Assembly: GCF_006442975.2 (NCBI RefSeq)
Contig: NZ_CP083954.1
Coordinates: 1,557,501-1,621,500, forward strand
Source: Mesorhizobium sp. B2-1-1
Lineage (GTDB): Bacteria > Pseudomonadota > Alphaproteobacteria > Rhizobiales > Rhizobiaceae
Length of the DNA stretch: 64,000 nt
Direction of reading: 5' to 3'
The position numbers were made by a program, and so were the translations under genes. This document shows positions 20,960-29,656 of the stretch, piece by piece. Positions within the stretch are counted from its first letter, which is position 1, and each line of letters begins with the position of its first letter. The notes below the pieces were generated by a model. That model worked only from the letters and a program-made list of their open reading frames with translations. It searched no databases and had not been told where the DNA came from.

Positions 20960-21532
20960 ATAACGCGTCGCAATGGCATAAAGGACTCCAAATGATTCCT
21001 TCCACGCTGCGGATTTTGACTGCGGATCCTTGTTTTCCCGAGCTTTATAATCGGCCAATCCGGCTTCAATACCCTTCGATCCCCAAGCGGTAACTTTGTC
21101 GTTCACTGGAGAGACCGGCTCTGAGGTCGTCCTAAGAAGTTGCTCAAAGCCCTTTCCTTGGAGGTAGGATTTCCAATTGGCATACTTCTTTGGCAATTCT
21201 CTTAAATCCGTATCTCCTTGGTCGGATGCGATGGTACGAGCAAACAAGTAGTGTTCGGCCGCCGCCAAATTGAGATCAAGAGACTGACCTGCATTACGAC
21301 AAGCTTGTAGTCGCGACCAAGCATCACCGATTAAGGTTTGGTCTTGGACCTTACCGACAGTGGCATCATCGTCCGCGTTCCCCCCGTAGTCGGTCTTGCT
21401 TTGTAAGGCCGCCACTATCCACTTGAGCACGATGCCGTCGTCTACCGCATTTGCCTGGCCTATCCCCGTTCCGAGCAGTGTCAATCCTAGCATCGAGACG
21501 AAAAGTAATGAAAGTATGCGTGAATCTTTCAT
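20921..21532 (-). CDS. Exported hypothetical protein
   Basis: A 203-residue protein starting at the ATG that gives MKDSRILSLLFVSMLG, a Sec-type signal ending near GQANA. The mature ~180 residues are hydrophilic and mostly helical, with segments such as AAEHYLFARTIASDQGDTDL and NWKSYLQGKGFEQLL, and two cysteines. I do not recognise the family. It is transcribed towards the metalloprotease block and is more AT-rich than the giant genes, so it may have a separate origin. Confidence 0.6.
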   Translation of the reverse strand: MKDSRILSLLFVSMLGLTLLGTGIGQANAVDDGIVLKWIVAALQSKTDYGGNADDDATVGKVQDQTLIGDAWSRLQACRNAGQSLDLNLAAAEHYLFARTIASDQGDTDLRELPKKYANWKSYLQGKGFEQLLRTTSEPVSPVNDKVTAWGSKGIEAGLADYKARENKDPQSKSAAWKESFGVLYAIATRYLADSRPCVVSIQ

Positions 21533-22227
21533 GGCGACAACTCGGCGGGTTGATATTTGTTCTACACTAAACTCGTTGGCAAATTTCCGCAAGCACGGCT
21601 ATTAACGCTTTCAAAGAACATGCCTTGGTCTCTCTGAAGCTAACTTGATAGCGATTACAGTTGGTTTCGGGACGTGAAACAATTCAAACTTTCGCCAATG
21701 GCCTCGGCGTGAGCGTCGGCCATTGGCGCTAAGCCGAGTCGAATGAAACCGCGAACTACTAGAATGCAAGGCGAGGGGGTGCCTCTCCGGCGGCGGCTAG
21801 ATGGAGGTCATATGTGAGGGCCGCGCCAGCTCGGCGTGATCCTTGCGTACTGCGCCCACCAGATCGCGATTGATTAGTCAGGCACGTCCACCCGGGGATC
21901 GTCTGCCCGGACCGAAGTCTGCAACTGCGTAGGATCCACCTTCTTGCGCTGTGCCCATTCGATAAGGTTGGCCGGGGGGTATGGGGGATCAGCGCGCCAT
22001 CGGTCGAACACGGTGGCGTCAATTGTCTCGTGGTGCACGTTACCTACCCTGCATTGCTCTCCGGCCTGCGCGTGCACATGTGGACGCTGGGTGTCTCTCC
22101 GAAGCGTACAAACTTTGATCGGAGTTCTCGTTCTGGGAGTTCGAGCCGGTAGAGGGCTACAGCCAATACAGCGCTGCAACCGAGTTCGTCTGTTGACCGG
22201 ACTGCGCAAACAGGCTCGACAGCCTCA
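21533..22227. other. Gene-poor right end of island 1
   Basis: About 700 bases with no intact gene I can support. A minus-strand frame (21874-22209) contains the plausible coding fragment ANLIEWAQRKKVDPTQL, but it lacks a convincing start and product, so it may be debris. Just before attachment copy 2, CAGGCTC also occurs in the tRNA-fMet anticodon arm, which may hint at a decayed partial tRNA copy. Confidence 0.45.
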
Positions 22228-22247
22228 AAATCCTGTCCCCGCAACCA
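22228..22247 (+). other. Attachment site copy 2 (boundary between islands)
   Basis: An exact copy of the last 20 bases of tRNA-fMet. The following ~55 bases closely match those after the real tRNA, including the whole terminator. It is the junction expected between two tandem insertions at one target, or an internal site of a composite element. Confidence 0.85.
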
Positions 22248-22267
22248 ATTCTATCATAAATCAATAA

Positions 22268-22295
22268 CCGTCCCGGTCTAACCGGGGCGGTTTTT
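22268..22295 (+). terminator. Terminator repeat after attachment copy 2
   Basis: Identical to the hairpin at 3064-3091: CCGTCCCGG pairs with CCGGGGCGG, followed by TTTTT. In the frame of the recombinase this arm would encode a short tail ending in TAA inside the hairpin, so it may double as the terminator of the recombinase gene in the excised circle. Confidence 0.8.
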
Positions 22296-22537
22296 GCGTT
22301 TGAGAGGAATGCCGGCTTCTCATATATCCTGTGAAGGCAGTGATCTTCGGTCGTGTGGAGATCAGCTAGCCACCGGCCGCAACGAAAGCACAAGGGTCTT
22401 CCTGTCGCTGACAGACGAACTCCCTCGTCTCTCGCCACATCGATCCTCTTGCACGCTCAATAGCGCGGTCGCCCCATCGCTTTTTTGAAAGCGATCCCAA
22501 TGAGTGACATATGGGAGCACCGGCAAGAGGCACATGC

Positions 22538-23893
22538 ATGACACGACGAGAATTCTCCCGCGAGGAACTCTTCGCGCTGGTCTGGGAAAGGCCGACCAGC
22601 GAGATCGCAAAGGAACTCGGCATCTCCGATGTGGCACTCGCCAAGCTTTGCAGGCGCCTGCAGGTCCCTAAGCCACCCCGAGGCTATTGGGCCAAGGTTC
22701 AGGCAGGAGGTGGTCCCCGGCGCCCACCGTTGGGTGCCTTCCGTGAAGAGATCGATCGGCGCCGGCGTGAGACCGCGCGCGTCCAGGCAGCCGGAACTCT
22801 CTCCAATCTCCAACAGCAATTCTACAGCGCCGCGATAGCTGACCTGAAGGCGCAGGGCGTCGACGCTGCCGCGGTTACCGGAAACAGACTCCCGAACCTC
22901 GATCCGGACCTTGCGGCACAACTTCTGCTACTGATCCAAAACCGCGCTCATGAGTGGATCAAGCAGGGAAAGATCGATGCCAATTGGAGCCATTCGCTGC
23001 AGGGAAGCGCTGCGAGTCTCGTCGGAAAGCTGCTTCCATTCGCCCGGCCGCAGCTTCTCATGTTTGAGAGCGAGCAAAGAAACCGGTGGTCGAGCGGGAA
23101 CGGTCCCGCCGTTCTTGTCCGCCTGACCGTATCCTTACAGGAGCGGATTGCCTCTTTGGTGCACATGGTTCGCGAACACCAGCTCCACCATGTGGTGATG
23201 CCGCTGACGTCGGCTGACCATTCCTGGTCTACCCGCTACATCCACACTCCGGATTCGCGCATGTTTCTGGACAGCACCCTCTGCATCTCCGCCTCAGAAA
23301 TTTGGGTGGAAAGCACGCGACGCGCCTGGAGAGAGGAAGATCCGCCTGAGCGCATCGGTACTGCAAGATTGGCGCTGCGCGAAATCATGCCAATCGACTA
23401 CATGCCCACTCGTGAAGTACCCCTGCCTCCTTCCATCACCAGAGCGACCGTTGCGCCCTACCGGGGTCGGCTCCAAGCACTGATGGACGCGGAGCAGGTG
23501 TGCGAAATGCTGTCTGGAGCCGCGCGCGCGATGGAGCGAAACGTGCCCAACGATACCCTCGCGCTAGCCGACATAATCTGGTTCGGCGCCGCCCACCCGT
23601 TTCGGTCGGCCCGCGATGCCTGGACGCGGATCGAAGAAGAGCTGGATCAATGGGAGACGGAGCTCGAGGTCGAACGCTCGGCAGTGGCAAAATCAATCCT
23701 CGGGATCGATATCGGTGATATCGTGACCGGGCAGGTTCAAGGCCGCAGCGTCCGCATTTCTGTAACGAGCACGGCGGTCTACTCCAGTGAGAAAGGCATC
23801 ATCTTTGCGGTCGACGGAACTCGCTTCCGGAAGGACGGCACGCTCGGCAAGCAGCAGGACGCGATCAGGCTGTATTTTGCAAATGACGTGTAG
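22538..23893 (+). CDS. HTH-containing hypothetical protein
   Basis: A 451-residue protein; the ATG preceded by AAGAGG is chosen over one 27 bases upstream. The N-terminus reads as a helix-turn-helix: SREELFALVWERPTSEIAKE then GISDVALAKLCRRLQVP and PPRGYWAKVQAG, a pattern seen in a widespread bacterial family of unknown role. The middle has basic helical segments (REEIDRRRRETARVQAAG) and the C-terminal third is mixed. No catalytic residues are apparent. It opens island 2 and precedes a DUF3883 protein on the same strand by ~130 bases. A DNA-binding role is likely, and a role in defence is guessed only from the neighbourhood. Confidence 0.7.
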   Translation: MTRREFSREELFALVWERPTSEIAKELGISDVALAKLCRRLQVPKPPRGYWAKVQAGGGPRRPPLGAFREEIDRRRRETARVQAAGTLSNLQQQFYSAAIADLKAQGVDAAAVTGNRLPNLDPDLAAQLLLLIQNRAHEWIKQGKIDANWSHSLQGSAASLVGKLLPFARPQLLMFESEQRNRWSSGNGPAVLVRLTVSLQERIASLVHMVREHQLHHVVMPLTSADHSWSTRYIHTPDSRMFLDSTLCISASEIWVESTRRAWREEDPPERIGTARLALREIMPIDYMPTREVPLPPSITRATVAPYRGRLQALMDAEQVCEMLSGAARAMERNVPNDTLALADIIWFGAAHPFRSARDAWTRIEEELDQWETELEVERSAVAKSILGIDIGDIVTGQVQGRSVRISVTSTAVYSSEKGIIFAVDGTRFRKDGTLGKQQDAIRLYFANDV

Positions 23894-24022
23894 ACGGCCC
23901 TTGCGTGCCCAAGAAGGCAACCCCTCCGCGATCGTACACATACTCTGGACTGGTCGCGCTGCGGCAGCTGCTGTTATGATAAAGCTTTGATACTTCTTCG
24001 TTAGGTGAAGCAACAATCTCCA

Positions 24023-24853
24023 ATGCCTGTTGACTGGTCGGACGAACAGAATGACGCAATCGTCGCGGACTATTTCGCGATGCTGGGTCATGACGTCACG
24101 GGGCAGTCTTACAGCAAGGCTGGGCATAATCGTCTCCTTCAGGCGGCGATCGGCCGCCCGCGCGGCTCGATAGAGTACAAGCACCAGAATGTTAGCGCGG
24201 TCCTCAAGGGACTCGGTGAAACCTGGATCCCCGGCTACAAGCCGGCCTTTAATTTTCAGGCGTCGCTCGTCGACGCCGTGGTGAGATGGCTCGATCGTCA
24301 CCCGGAGTGGCTAGCGTCCGCCGCGCGCCGCGCGCCGTCAGCCTTCCAGGAGGAGCCGATGCTGTGGATCGGCTCGCCGCCGACGCACAGTAACGCGCCG
24401 CCACCCGACGAGACCGAGCAGATGGCCGCTATCGCCCGCAAGTACGATGTCGCCCAGCGGGACGCCCAGAACCAGGCCCTCGGCCGCGCAGGAGAGGAGC
24501 GCATTCTCGCCCACGAGCGCACTAGCCTGCTTGCTGCGGGACGCACCGACCTTGCCAATCACATCCGCTGGGTGTCGCACGTCGATGGCGATGGGGCGGG
24601 CTATGATATTCGGAGCTTCGACGTAGATGGCCGCGATCGTCTGATTGAGGTGAAGACGACAAATGGCTGGGAGCGCACACCGTTCCACATTACGCGAAAC
24701 GAACTGACGGCCTCCGATCGTCATCGCAATGACTGGCTGCTGATGAGGCTGTGGAACTTCGCGCGCGAACCCCGGGCATTCGAACTGCGGCCACCGATTG
24801 AGGCCCATGTGAGTTTGATGGCGAGCGTCTACCGAGCGAGCTTCCTGCCATGA
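24023..24853 (+). CDS. DUF3883 (nuclease-like) domain protein
   Basis: A 276-residue protein. The N-terminal ~100 residues (DWSDEQNDAIVADYFAML, GSIEYKHQNVSAVLKGLG) resemble a DNA-associated module common in restriction-like proteins. The C-terminal ~120 residues match DUF3883: GRAGEERILAHER, GAGYDIRSFD, then RLIEVKTTNG and TPFHITRNEL. The D...EVK arrangement is typical of a PD-(D/E)XK-like nuclease fold. DUF3883 is common in defence islands. The ATG used here fits family starts; a GTG 18 bases upstream is possible. Nuclease activity is inferred from the motif. Confidence 0.75.
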   Translation: MPVDWSDEQNDAIVADYFAMLGHDVTGQSYSKAGHNRLLQAAIGRPRGSIEYKHQNVSAVLKGLGETWIPGYKPAFNFQASLVDAVVRWLDRHPEWLASAARRAPSAFQEEPMLWIGSPPTHSNAPPPDETEQMAAIARKYDVAQRDAQNQALGRAGEERILAHERTSLLAAGRTDLANHIRWVSHVDGDGAGYDIRSFDVDGRDRLIEVKTTNGWERTPFHITRNELTASDRHRNDWLLMRLWNFAREPRAFELRPPIEAHVSLMASVYRASFLP

Positions 24854-25335
24854 CTATGGCGCGTTCGCTCCCGACTCGGATGGTACGAGTCAAAAGCGGT
24901 ATACCGCCGTACAGTGCGGCCATTCGTTTGCTAACCCGATTGACCGCTCAAATGGCTTCGCAGGGATATCCGCGAACCTCATTGTTCACCGCCGCATCCA
25001 GTTAGGCTGGAGTTCCTCGAGGTTTTTCGAACTTTCTGCCTAGCACCTCCAGCCGACTTGCGTTCGCTTGCACGCGAGGCTGGGGTAATCAGCCTTAAAG
25101 GGTAAAGTGCCTGTTTTTATCTTAGCCATTACCAGTTGCTTCCGCTCGTGACGGCAAGCGAGTGGACGCGCGACTAGCATTTCATGCCAGTGCTATGCAG
25201 CGCGTCTCGCATTGGAGGCGAGCCGGGCTTCAAAGGGCGATATACGACGCTTGCCGTTTTGATTTGCGATGGCTCCCCGGGCCGAATGAAACACGGACTA
25301 TGAGCTGCCGATCCAAACCAGAGGACACAAGGGTC
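24854..25335. other. Intergenic stretch without a supported gene
   Basis: About 480 bases between convergent genes. A 78-codon plus-strand frame (25162-25398) has no recognisable content and runs into the end of the opposite-strand gene. An imperfect inverted repeat near 25044-25086 (CACCTCCAGCC with GGCTGGGG) is the only structure noticed. Confidence 0.4.
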
Positions 25336-25815
25336 TCAGGTCAATTGATCTGCGGTCTGAACGTCGATCTTGAGGAGTATCCGCTTCTCGGGACCTGACC
25401 CAAGCACGACTTGCCATTTCGTGAACCCGACTTCGCCGTCATAGGTAGCCGGCAGGTTTGACACCAACGGCACCGCTGTGTGCCGGCCAAAAGATCGTTC
25501 TGTCCTGGCGTAGATACTCAACTGGGTGGCCGCCCTCACCATGGTACCCAACGATGAATTGCCATACGCGGGATCGAAGGCAGTCGACTCATCGACCTCA
25601 ACACGGACATTCGGAATGATCAGGCCGGACCAATTCTGCGAGCCGGCAGTTGGGAAATAGTGGAATTGGAACCGCTCGCCGAGAAAGACAGCTGTCGGTG
25701 CCTCGTTGAGTAGCCCGACAATGGCGGTCGCCTCGTGCTTGTTGCGGGGCAGGATAAGGCATCCGGCGGGTGCCGAGGCAAACGTCCCTACCGTAAACTC
25801 TTCGGGTGCAAGCAT
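25336..25815 (-). CDS. Hypothetical protein coupled to a TIR protein
   Basis: A 159-residue protein starting three bases after the stop of the TIR gene 25819-26781, with AGGAAAGG as ribosome site, so the two form an operon. It is mostly beta-type, with segments such as WSGLIIPNVRVEVDESTAF and GFTKWQVVLGSGPEKRILL, has no signal peptide, and I recognise no domain. In two-gene defence modules the partner of a TIR is often a sensor, inhibitor or effector; which applies here cannot be told from sequence. Confidence 0.65.
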   Translation of the reverse strand: MLAPEEFTVGTFASAPAGCLILPRNKHEATAIVGLLNEAPTAVFLGERFQFHYFPTAGSQNWSGLIIPNVRVEVDESTAFDPAYGNSSLGTMVRAATQLSIYARTERSFGRHTAVPLVSNLPATYDGEVGFTKWQVVLGSGPEKRILLKIDVQTADQLT

Positions 25816-25818
25816 TGA

Positions 25819-26781
25819 CTACCTTTCCTGCAGCGGGCGGATCAGATTCTCCCAATAGAGTTCCGCAGCGCCTTCGTGGGAGAGCTTCTTCTCGTTCTGG
25901 CCGCCGAAATGCATCATGCCCATAGTCGTCAGGTACATGGTCTGATCGTCGGCTTCGACGTTGATGGACTCGTTGATGGTGTTGCTGGCCGTCGTGTGAC
26001 CCTGGACGTAGTTGATGCCCCCTCCGAAGCTGTCGCCGCCCATGTAGATGGTTGCCTTGGCAATGTCCTTGCCTTCACGGTAGACGGTCGCGAAGAAACG
26101 GTTTGCGTCGACCCGTCGAAACACTCCTTCGATGCCCGGGTTGCGCTCTGCGAGCTCGGCCAGTGAATTCTCGAAGAAGCGCGCCATGAACTCGAATGCT
26201 TCCTCTTGGAAGCGGTCCTTATCCCGCTGTGTAAAGGACTTGGCCAAGCGCAGGTTGCTGGAACGGGGCCCTTCAGCGGCACCTGACGCTGGCTGGGCGA
26301 TGGCCGATGTATCAATGGCAGATACTTGTGATGGCGCTGCCTTGTTTCGTCGAACCGCTGCCTCCCGGATGGCTTTCGCGACCTGAAGGAATGCCTCGTC
26401 GATGTCTGCCCACTGGGTGATCGGCTTACCGTCGCGCGGCACCGCGTTGAGCTTGCCAAATGGCGCATGATGCCAGTCGCAAGCCCGCAGGATGATCGGG
26501 ATGACGATCGTCTCCCCGGCCTCATGGCGTTCCATCGCCCGCTTCATCTCGATGTCGTAGCAGTAGTTGGAGGCTAGGAAGTCAGCGCTGACGAGCAGCA
26601 AGACAATGTCGTCGCGGTTGATCTGCTCGTCGATCGACTGGGCGAATTCCTGGCCGGCTCCGATCCTGCGATCGTGCCAGGTATCGATTACTCCCTGGCG
26701 CTTGAGCATCGACAACTGCTTTTCGAGCTGATCCCTGAGGGCCTCGTCCGCGTGAGAATATGAGAAGAATACGCCCGCCAA
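25819..26781 (-). CDS. TIR-domain protein with C-terminal unknown domain
   Basis: A 320-residue protein if it starts at the TTG at 26781, which has GAGGG upstream and places the TIR fold at once (MAGVFFSYSHADE). A longer frame upstream has no TIR-like content. Residues ~1-145 are a TIR domain: FFSYSHADEALRDQLEKQLS, a DDIVLLLVSADFLASNY strand, and YDIEMKRAME, where the glutamate is the likely NADase residue. After a linker, residues ~185-320 form a second alpha/beta domain (FMARFFENSLAELAE, ATIYMGGDSFGGGINY) that I do not recognise. TIR proteins of this type cleave NAD or make cyclic ADP-ribose signals in anti-phage systems. The domain is sure and the pathway is inferred. Confidence 0.8.
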   Translation of the reverse strand: MAGVFFSYSHADEALRDQLEKQLSMLKRQGVIDTWHDRRIGAGQEFAQSIDEQINRDDIVLLLVSADFLASNYCYDIEMKRAMERHEAGETIVIPIILRACDWHHAPFGKLNAVPRDGKPITQWADIDEAFLQVAKAIREAAVRRNKAAPSQVSAIDTSAIAQPASGAAEGPRSSNLRLAKSFTQRDKDRFQEEAFEFMARFFENSLAELAERNPGIEGVFRRVDANRFFATVYREGKDIAKATIYMGGDSFGGGINYVQGHTTASNTINESINVEADDQTMYLTTMGMMHFGGQNEKKLSHEGAAELYWENLIRPLQER

Positions 26782-27358
26782 TACGCCCTCGTAAAAAATT
26801 GTGCCTGTGTCTGAATCCAGCGGAGTAACGTTGTGGTAGTCTATATCATAGCGGTACCTATTTAATTTGATACGCCTGCTCAATGCTGTGGTCGGGTTTG
26901 ACCCAAGCCCACTCCCAATGACTACTTCCGCGAAATGACACAGCGCAACGATGCCCTTAAAGTCCCGGCAGAATTCTGGCCCCGGCCTGAAGCCGCCCAC
27001 GAGACGGAGGCTGAGATCCGGCCTGCTTCCTCGGTTGTAGCATCGAGAGATTCTTTAGCGGGCATGGATGCCTCGAAGCTTCGACCCTCCTTGTCCCCCT
27101 GTGGCGCCTCCAGCCGCGGCCAACGTACTATCAAGGTCAGTCAGGACGCGCCGAAGACTACGCAGCAGTCTCGAACCGGCCGGCGTTAGCCGAATGTCCA
27201 ATGGCTTCCAAAATTGACCATGGATCGGCGTCCAATTTTGCTCGCCGATTCGCACCTACATCGTGCCTTTTGAAGCGAAGCTATAAGCATCCGCATCTGC
27301 CGTGAGACCACATCGAACGATGTTCCTATAAGGTGCAAAGCTGGCAAATATGCCGAAT
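26782..27358. other. Intergenic stretch with possible LysR debris
   Basis: About 580 bases without an intact gene. On the minus strand near 27150-27240 the frame reads FWKPLDIRLTPAGSRLL, which resembles the end of a LysR-type helix-turn-helix, but no full gene surrounds it. The segment next to the TIR start is AT-rich and probably holds that gene's promoter. Confidence 0.4.
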
Positions 27359-27856
27359 TCATAGGCCCAGATTCTTGTATATCTTATCAGGATAATGCCA
27401 GTCGTCTGAGTGGCCATGATAAGATACCCGATAGTTATCGAAATAGTCGTCCATCGCGTACGAGATTATCTTTGCCCTAAACGATACAAACATTGCGTCC
27501 TTCTTTCGAAGAAGCGGGGGGCAATATTCGTCAATTGCTTTGCTTCCATTAAGGTTCACAACCAAAACCGGGATGCCGAGCTCCAAGCACATGTCAATTT
27601 CCCATCGGACATATCTATAAAGGTTCTTCGTGCTGGTGCCGACAAGAACTATTGCTTGCTTTGTATTCTTAAGCCTCTCCCGCAGTCTCCTTTTGACGGT
27701 ATCCTCACTCGATCCGTCGCGGATGCCGTTTATGTCATGAGCGTCGTGAAAATCGAAATCTATGTGCTCACTCTTCTTCCAACCTTTCATGTAGGCATAT
27801 GCCCACATGTCGTTGTCGCCGTCAAAAATGACGTACGTCTTATTTCTATACCCCAT
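27359..27856 (-). CDS. ThsB-like TIR protein (Thoeris-type, DUF1863 family)
   Basis: A 165-residue single-domain protein with GGAGGGGA ahead of its ATG. Features fit the DUF1863/ThsB-type TIR: KTYVIFDGDND at the first strand, WKKSEHIDFDFHDAHD, then KRRLRERLKNTKQAIVLVG, and the RYVRWEIDMCLELGIPVLVV segment with the WE glutamate expected at the catalytic site. In Thoeris, ThsB senses phage and makes a cyclic ADP-ribose isomer that activates ThsA. No SIR2-SLOG ThsA gene adjoins it. It may act alone, with a product elsewhere, or with the SLOG-like gene 32221-32772. Confidence 0.75.
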   Translation of the reverse strand: MGYRNKTYVIFDGDNDMWAYAYMKGWKKSEHIDFDFHDAHDINGIRDGSSEDTVKRRLRERLKNTKQAIVLVGTSTKNLYRYVRWEIDMCLELGIPVLVVNLNGSKAIDEYCPPLLRKKDAMFVSFRAKIISYAMDDYFDNYRVSYHGHSDDWHYPDKIYKNLGL

Positions 27857-28046
27857 TGGTTCCCCTCCGCCGCCGCTAAAATGTAAGACATTCAGATCCG
27901 TGCTTGAAATCTATCAACTCAGAAATATTATTCAATGAGTACAACATAAGACGCCGTGAAGATTGGCTGGCGAGGGAGTTTCGGATGAACCTTCTCGACC
28001 TCCGGTTGTCCATTTTTGTTCGCAGGCGCGTTCCCTCAACTGCCAG

Positions 28047-29633
28047 CTAGATGTCAGAGGTGAGCTTTGCCTCCTCGGCAACGGCTTGGATCCATAGGCC
28101 CTCATTTGCACTGGTAAGGCCGCTCTTCCCGTTTAGGCGTGGTATTTGCCCTCCCGCGTGATGCAATCCTATGACTTCCCATTTCGAGGCATTGAAGACT
28201 GGACTGCCTGAACTGCCTTTTTCCGTAGGAGCGCTATAGTGTAAACGTCTTCGGATAGTCGGCTCCGGTGGAGTTCCGATAGTCGGCCCTTCGTGGTCTA
28301 GCAACACATTGCCGTCGATTGAGATGCTCAAGTTGTCACCACGTGGGTAGCCGATTAGGTAGACTTTCTGCAGGCCATCGGCCAGTGGCAGTCTCGGGGC
28401 GAGCAAAAGTGGGCTGGCAACTATGGGTAAAACCAATCTAATGATGGCCGCATCGAGCCTCTCGATTGGTGAACTCCAAACCAGCTCTTTGATTCGAATC
28501 GGTGTGTTAGAGAGCTCACCGATCTCTTCAAATACTACTTCACATTCGTCCGGATGTAACGACCCTGGTTGCGTTCCGCTGACCACATGAGAGTTCGTGA
28601 GCACGACACGCTCAGCGCCGAGAGATGGAATGAAATCGCCGCCAGCGACTACAAATCCTGTGCCAATCTTTCCTCCTCCGATCTGCCGAATTGCGCATAC
28701 CGAACGGGCCACTTCGGTACCACGCCTCATCCACTGTATAGACTTTACTCCCTCCGGGCCAAGTAAGGCCTCTAGATGTCTGGTTCCGAGTGCCTCTGCC
28801 TTACCTGCCGCCGCATCCACAGTATGGTTAAGTCTGAGTTGGCCGTAATTCATCTGCAACAATCGCGCCTGTAGGGCCTCGACTATTCCCGCGCCCTCGT
28901 CGCTCACGGCTGGCAGGTTCCAAACTTCGGTGTACTGTCTGAGCGTGCCCGCGACAGCAAAGCTGGTAACGCTAGGATCGCTCAGATACGCAGCGATCTC
29001 GTCAAGGGCACCAGAAATGTCATCGAACCCTATTCGGAGTTCTGCGCGTGTAGCGTGATACCAAAGGTCACGAGTTGTGTGGGGAGCCTGATCAAGCTTT
29101 GTCAGCAATTCCCGGCCTTCAACTTCAGATTGAAAAGCCGGGTCCGATTGTCCGAAGTTGTGTTGACCCAGCCGCGAAAGTGCCAATATATTGACGGCGG
29201 CCCAATCTCGCCCAAGCCTGAACGCCTTTCTATATTCCGCAATTGAGCCAGAAAGATAGGCGTGACCGATTTGGGAAGACTTGTCAGGAAGATGGAGGAA
29301 AATCTCCTTCAGAGCTCGGCCTCGAAGGCCGTAGATTTCCGAAGATATCGTGCTGTTCAGTCCTGGCATAAGTTCGACGGTTGAGAGAATACCTAGTGCG
29401 CCTTGGTAGTCGCCCAATTCGATCGCCGCCTGCGCGTGGTACGTCTGAAGAATTGGTGAATCTGAGTGGTAGTTCCTGGCGGCTTTGGCGAGATCAATCA
29501 ATAAACCGAAATCCCGAGAATCTCTTAAGCGCAATGCAACAATGGCGGTGTCATTAGCGGGAGGGGGATTCCCCACAGCCAGCTCGTGGATAAAGCGTAG
29601 AGCCTCTTCTTTATGCAAATGTGATATAATCAC
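28047..29633 (-). CDS. TPR/TRAF-binding-like trypsin-family serine protease
   Basis: A 528-residue protein using GTG at 29633, which has TAGGAG six bases upstream. A TTG at 29732 would overlap the previous gene by 76 bases. Residues ~1-270 are helical repeats (ILQTYHAQAAIELGDYQGAL, SSEIYGLRGRALKEI) of the kind found in TRAF-binding/TPR modules. Residues ~300-520 are a trypsin fold with the triad: His in VLTNSHVVSG, Asp in ERLDAAIIRL, Ser in EKGSSGSPVF. There is no signal peptide, so the protease acts inside the cell. Such helical-repeat plus trypsin fusions are known in bacterial conflict systems as effectors released on sensing. Operon with the hydrolase 29657-30592. Confidence 0.8.
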   Translation of the reverse strand: MIISHLHKEEALRFIHELAVGNPPPANDTAIVALRLRDSRDFGLLIDLAKAARNYHSDSPILQTYHAQAAIELGDYQGALGILSTVELMPGLNSTISSEIYGLRGRALKEIFLHLPDKSSQIGHAYLSGSIAEYRKAFRLGRDWAAVNILALSRLGQHNFGQSDPAFQSEVEGRELLTKLDQAPHTTRDLWYHATRAELRIGFDDISGALDEIAAYLSDPSVTSFAVAGTLRQYTEVWNLPAVSDEGAGIVEALQARLLQMNYGQLRLNHTVDAAAGKAEALGTRHLEALLGPEGVKSIQWMRRGTEVARSVCAIRQIGGGKIGTGFVVAGGDFIPSLGAERVVLTNSHVVSGTQPGSLHPDECEVVFEEIGELSNTPIRIKELVWSSPIERLDAAIIRLVLPIVASPLLLAPRLPLADGLQKVYLIGYPRGDNLSISIDGNVLLDHEGPTIGTPPEPTIRRRLHYSAPTEKGSSGSPVFNASKWEVIGLHHAGGQIPRLNGKSGLTSANEGLWIQAVAEEAKLTSDI

Positions 29634-29656
29634 TTTGGCTCCTAGTATGGCTAAAG

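Larger units (their letters stand above)
3044..22247. mobile_element. Genomic island 1 at tRNA-fMet (giant Tat-protein island)
   Basis: About 19.2 kb lie between the tRNA 3' end and an exact 20-base copy of it. The contents are accessory: a SARP-like regulator, two giant proteins, a TatA-like protein and secreted small proteins. No recombinase, conjugation or replication gene is seen between the repeats, so this segment may depend on the neighbouring island for mobility or have lost its own recombinase. It could also be the left part of a single 42.3 kb element with an internal site. Confidence 0.7.

Noticed and set aside
27055..27255. A possible LysR gene fragment (RLTPAGSRLL)
   Set aside because: A single short motif without the preceding helix-turn-helix or the effector domain; kept only as a remark in the intergenic entry.
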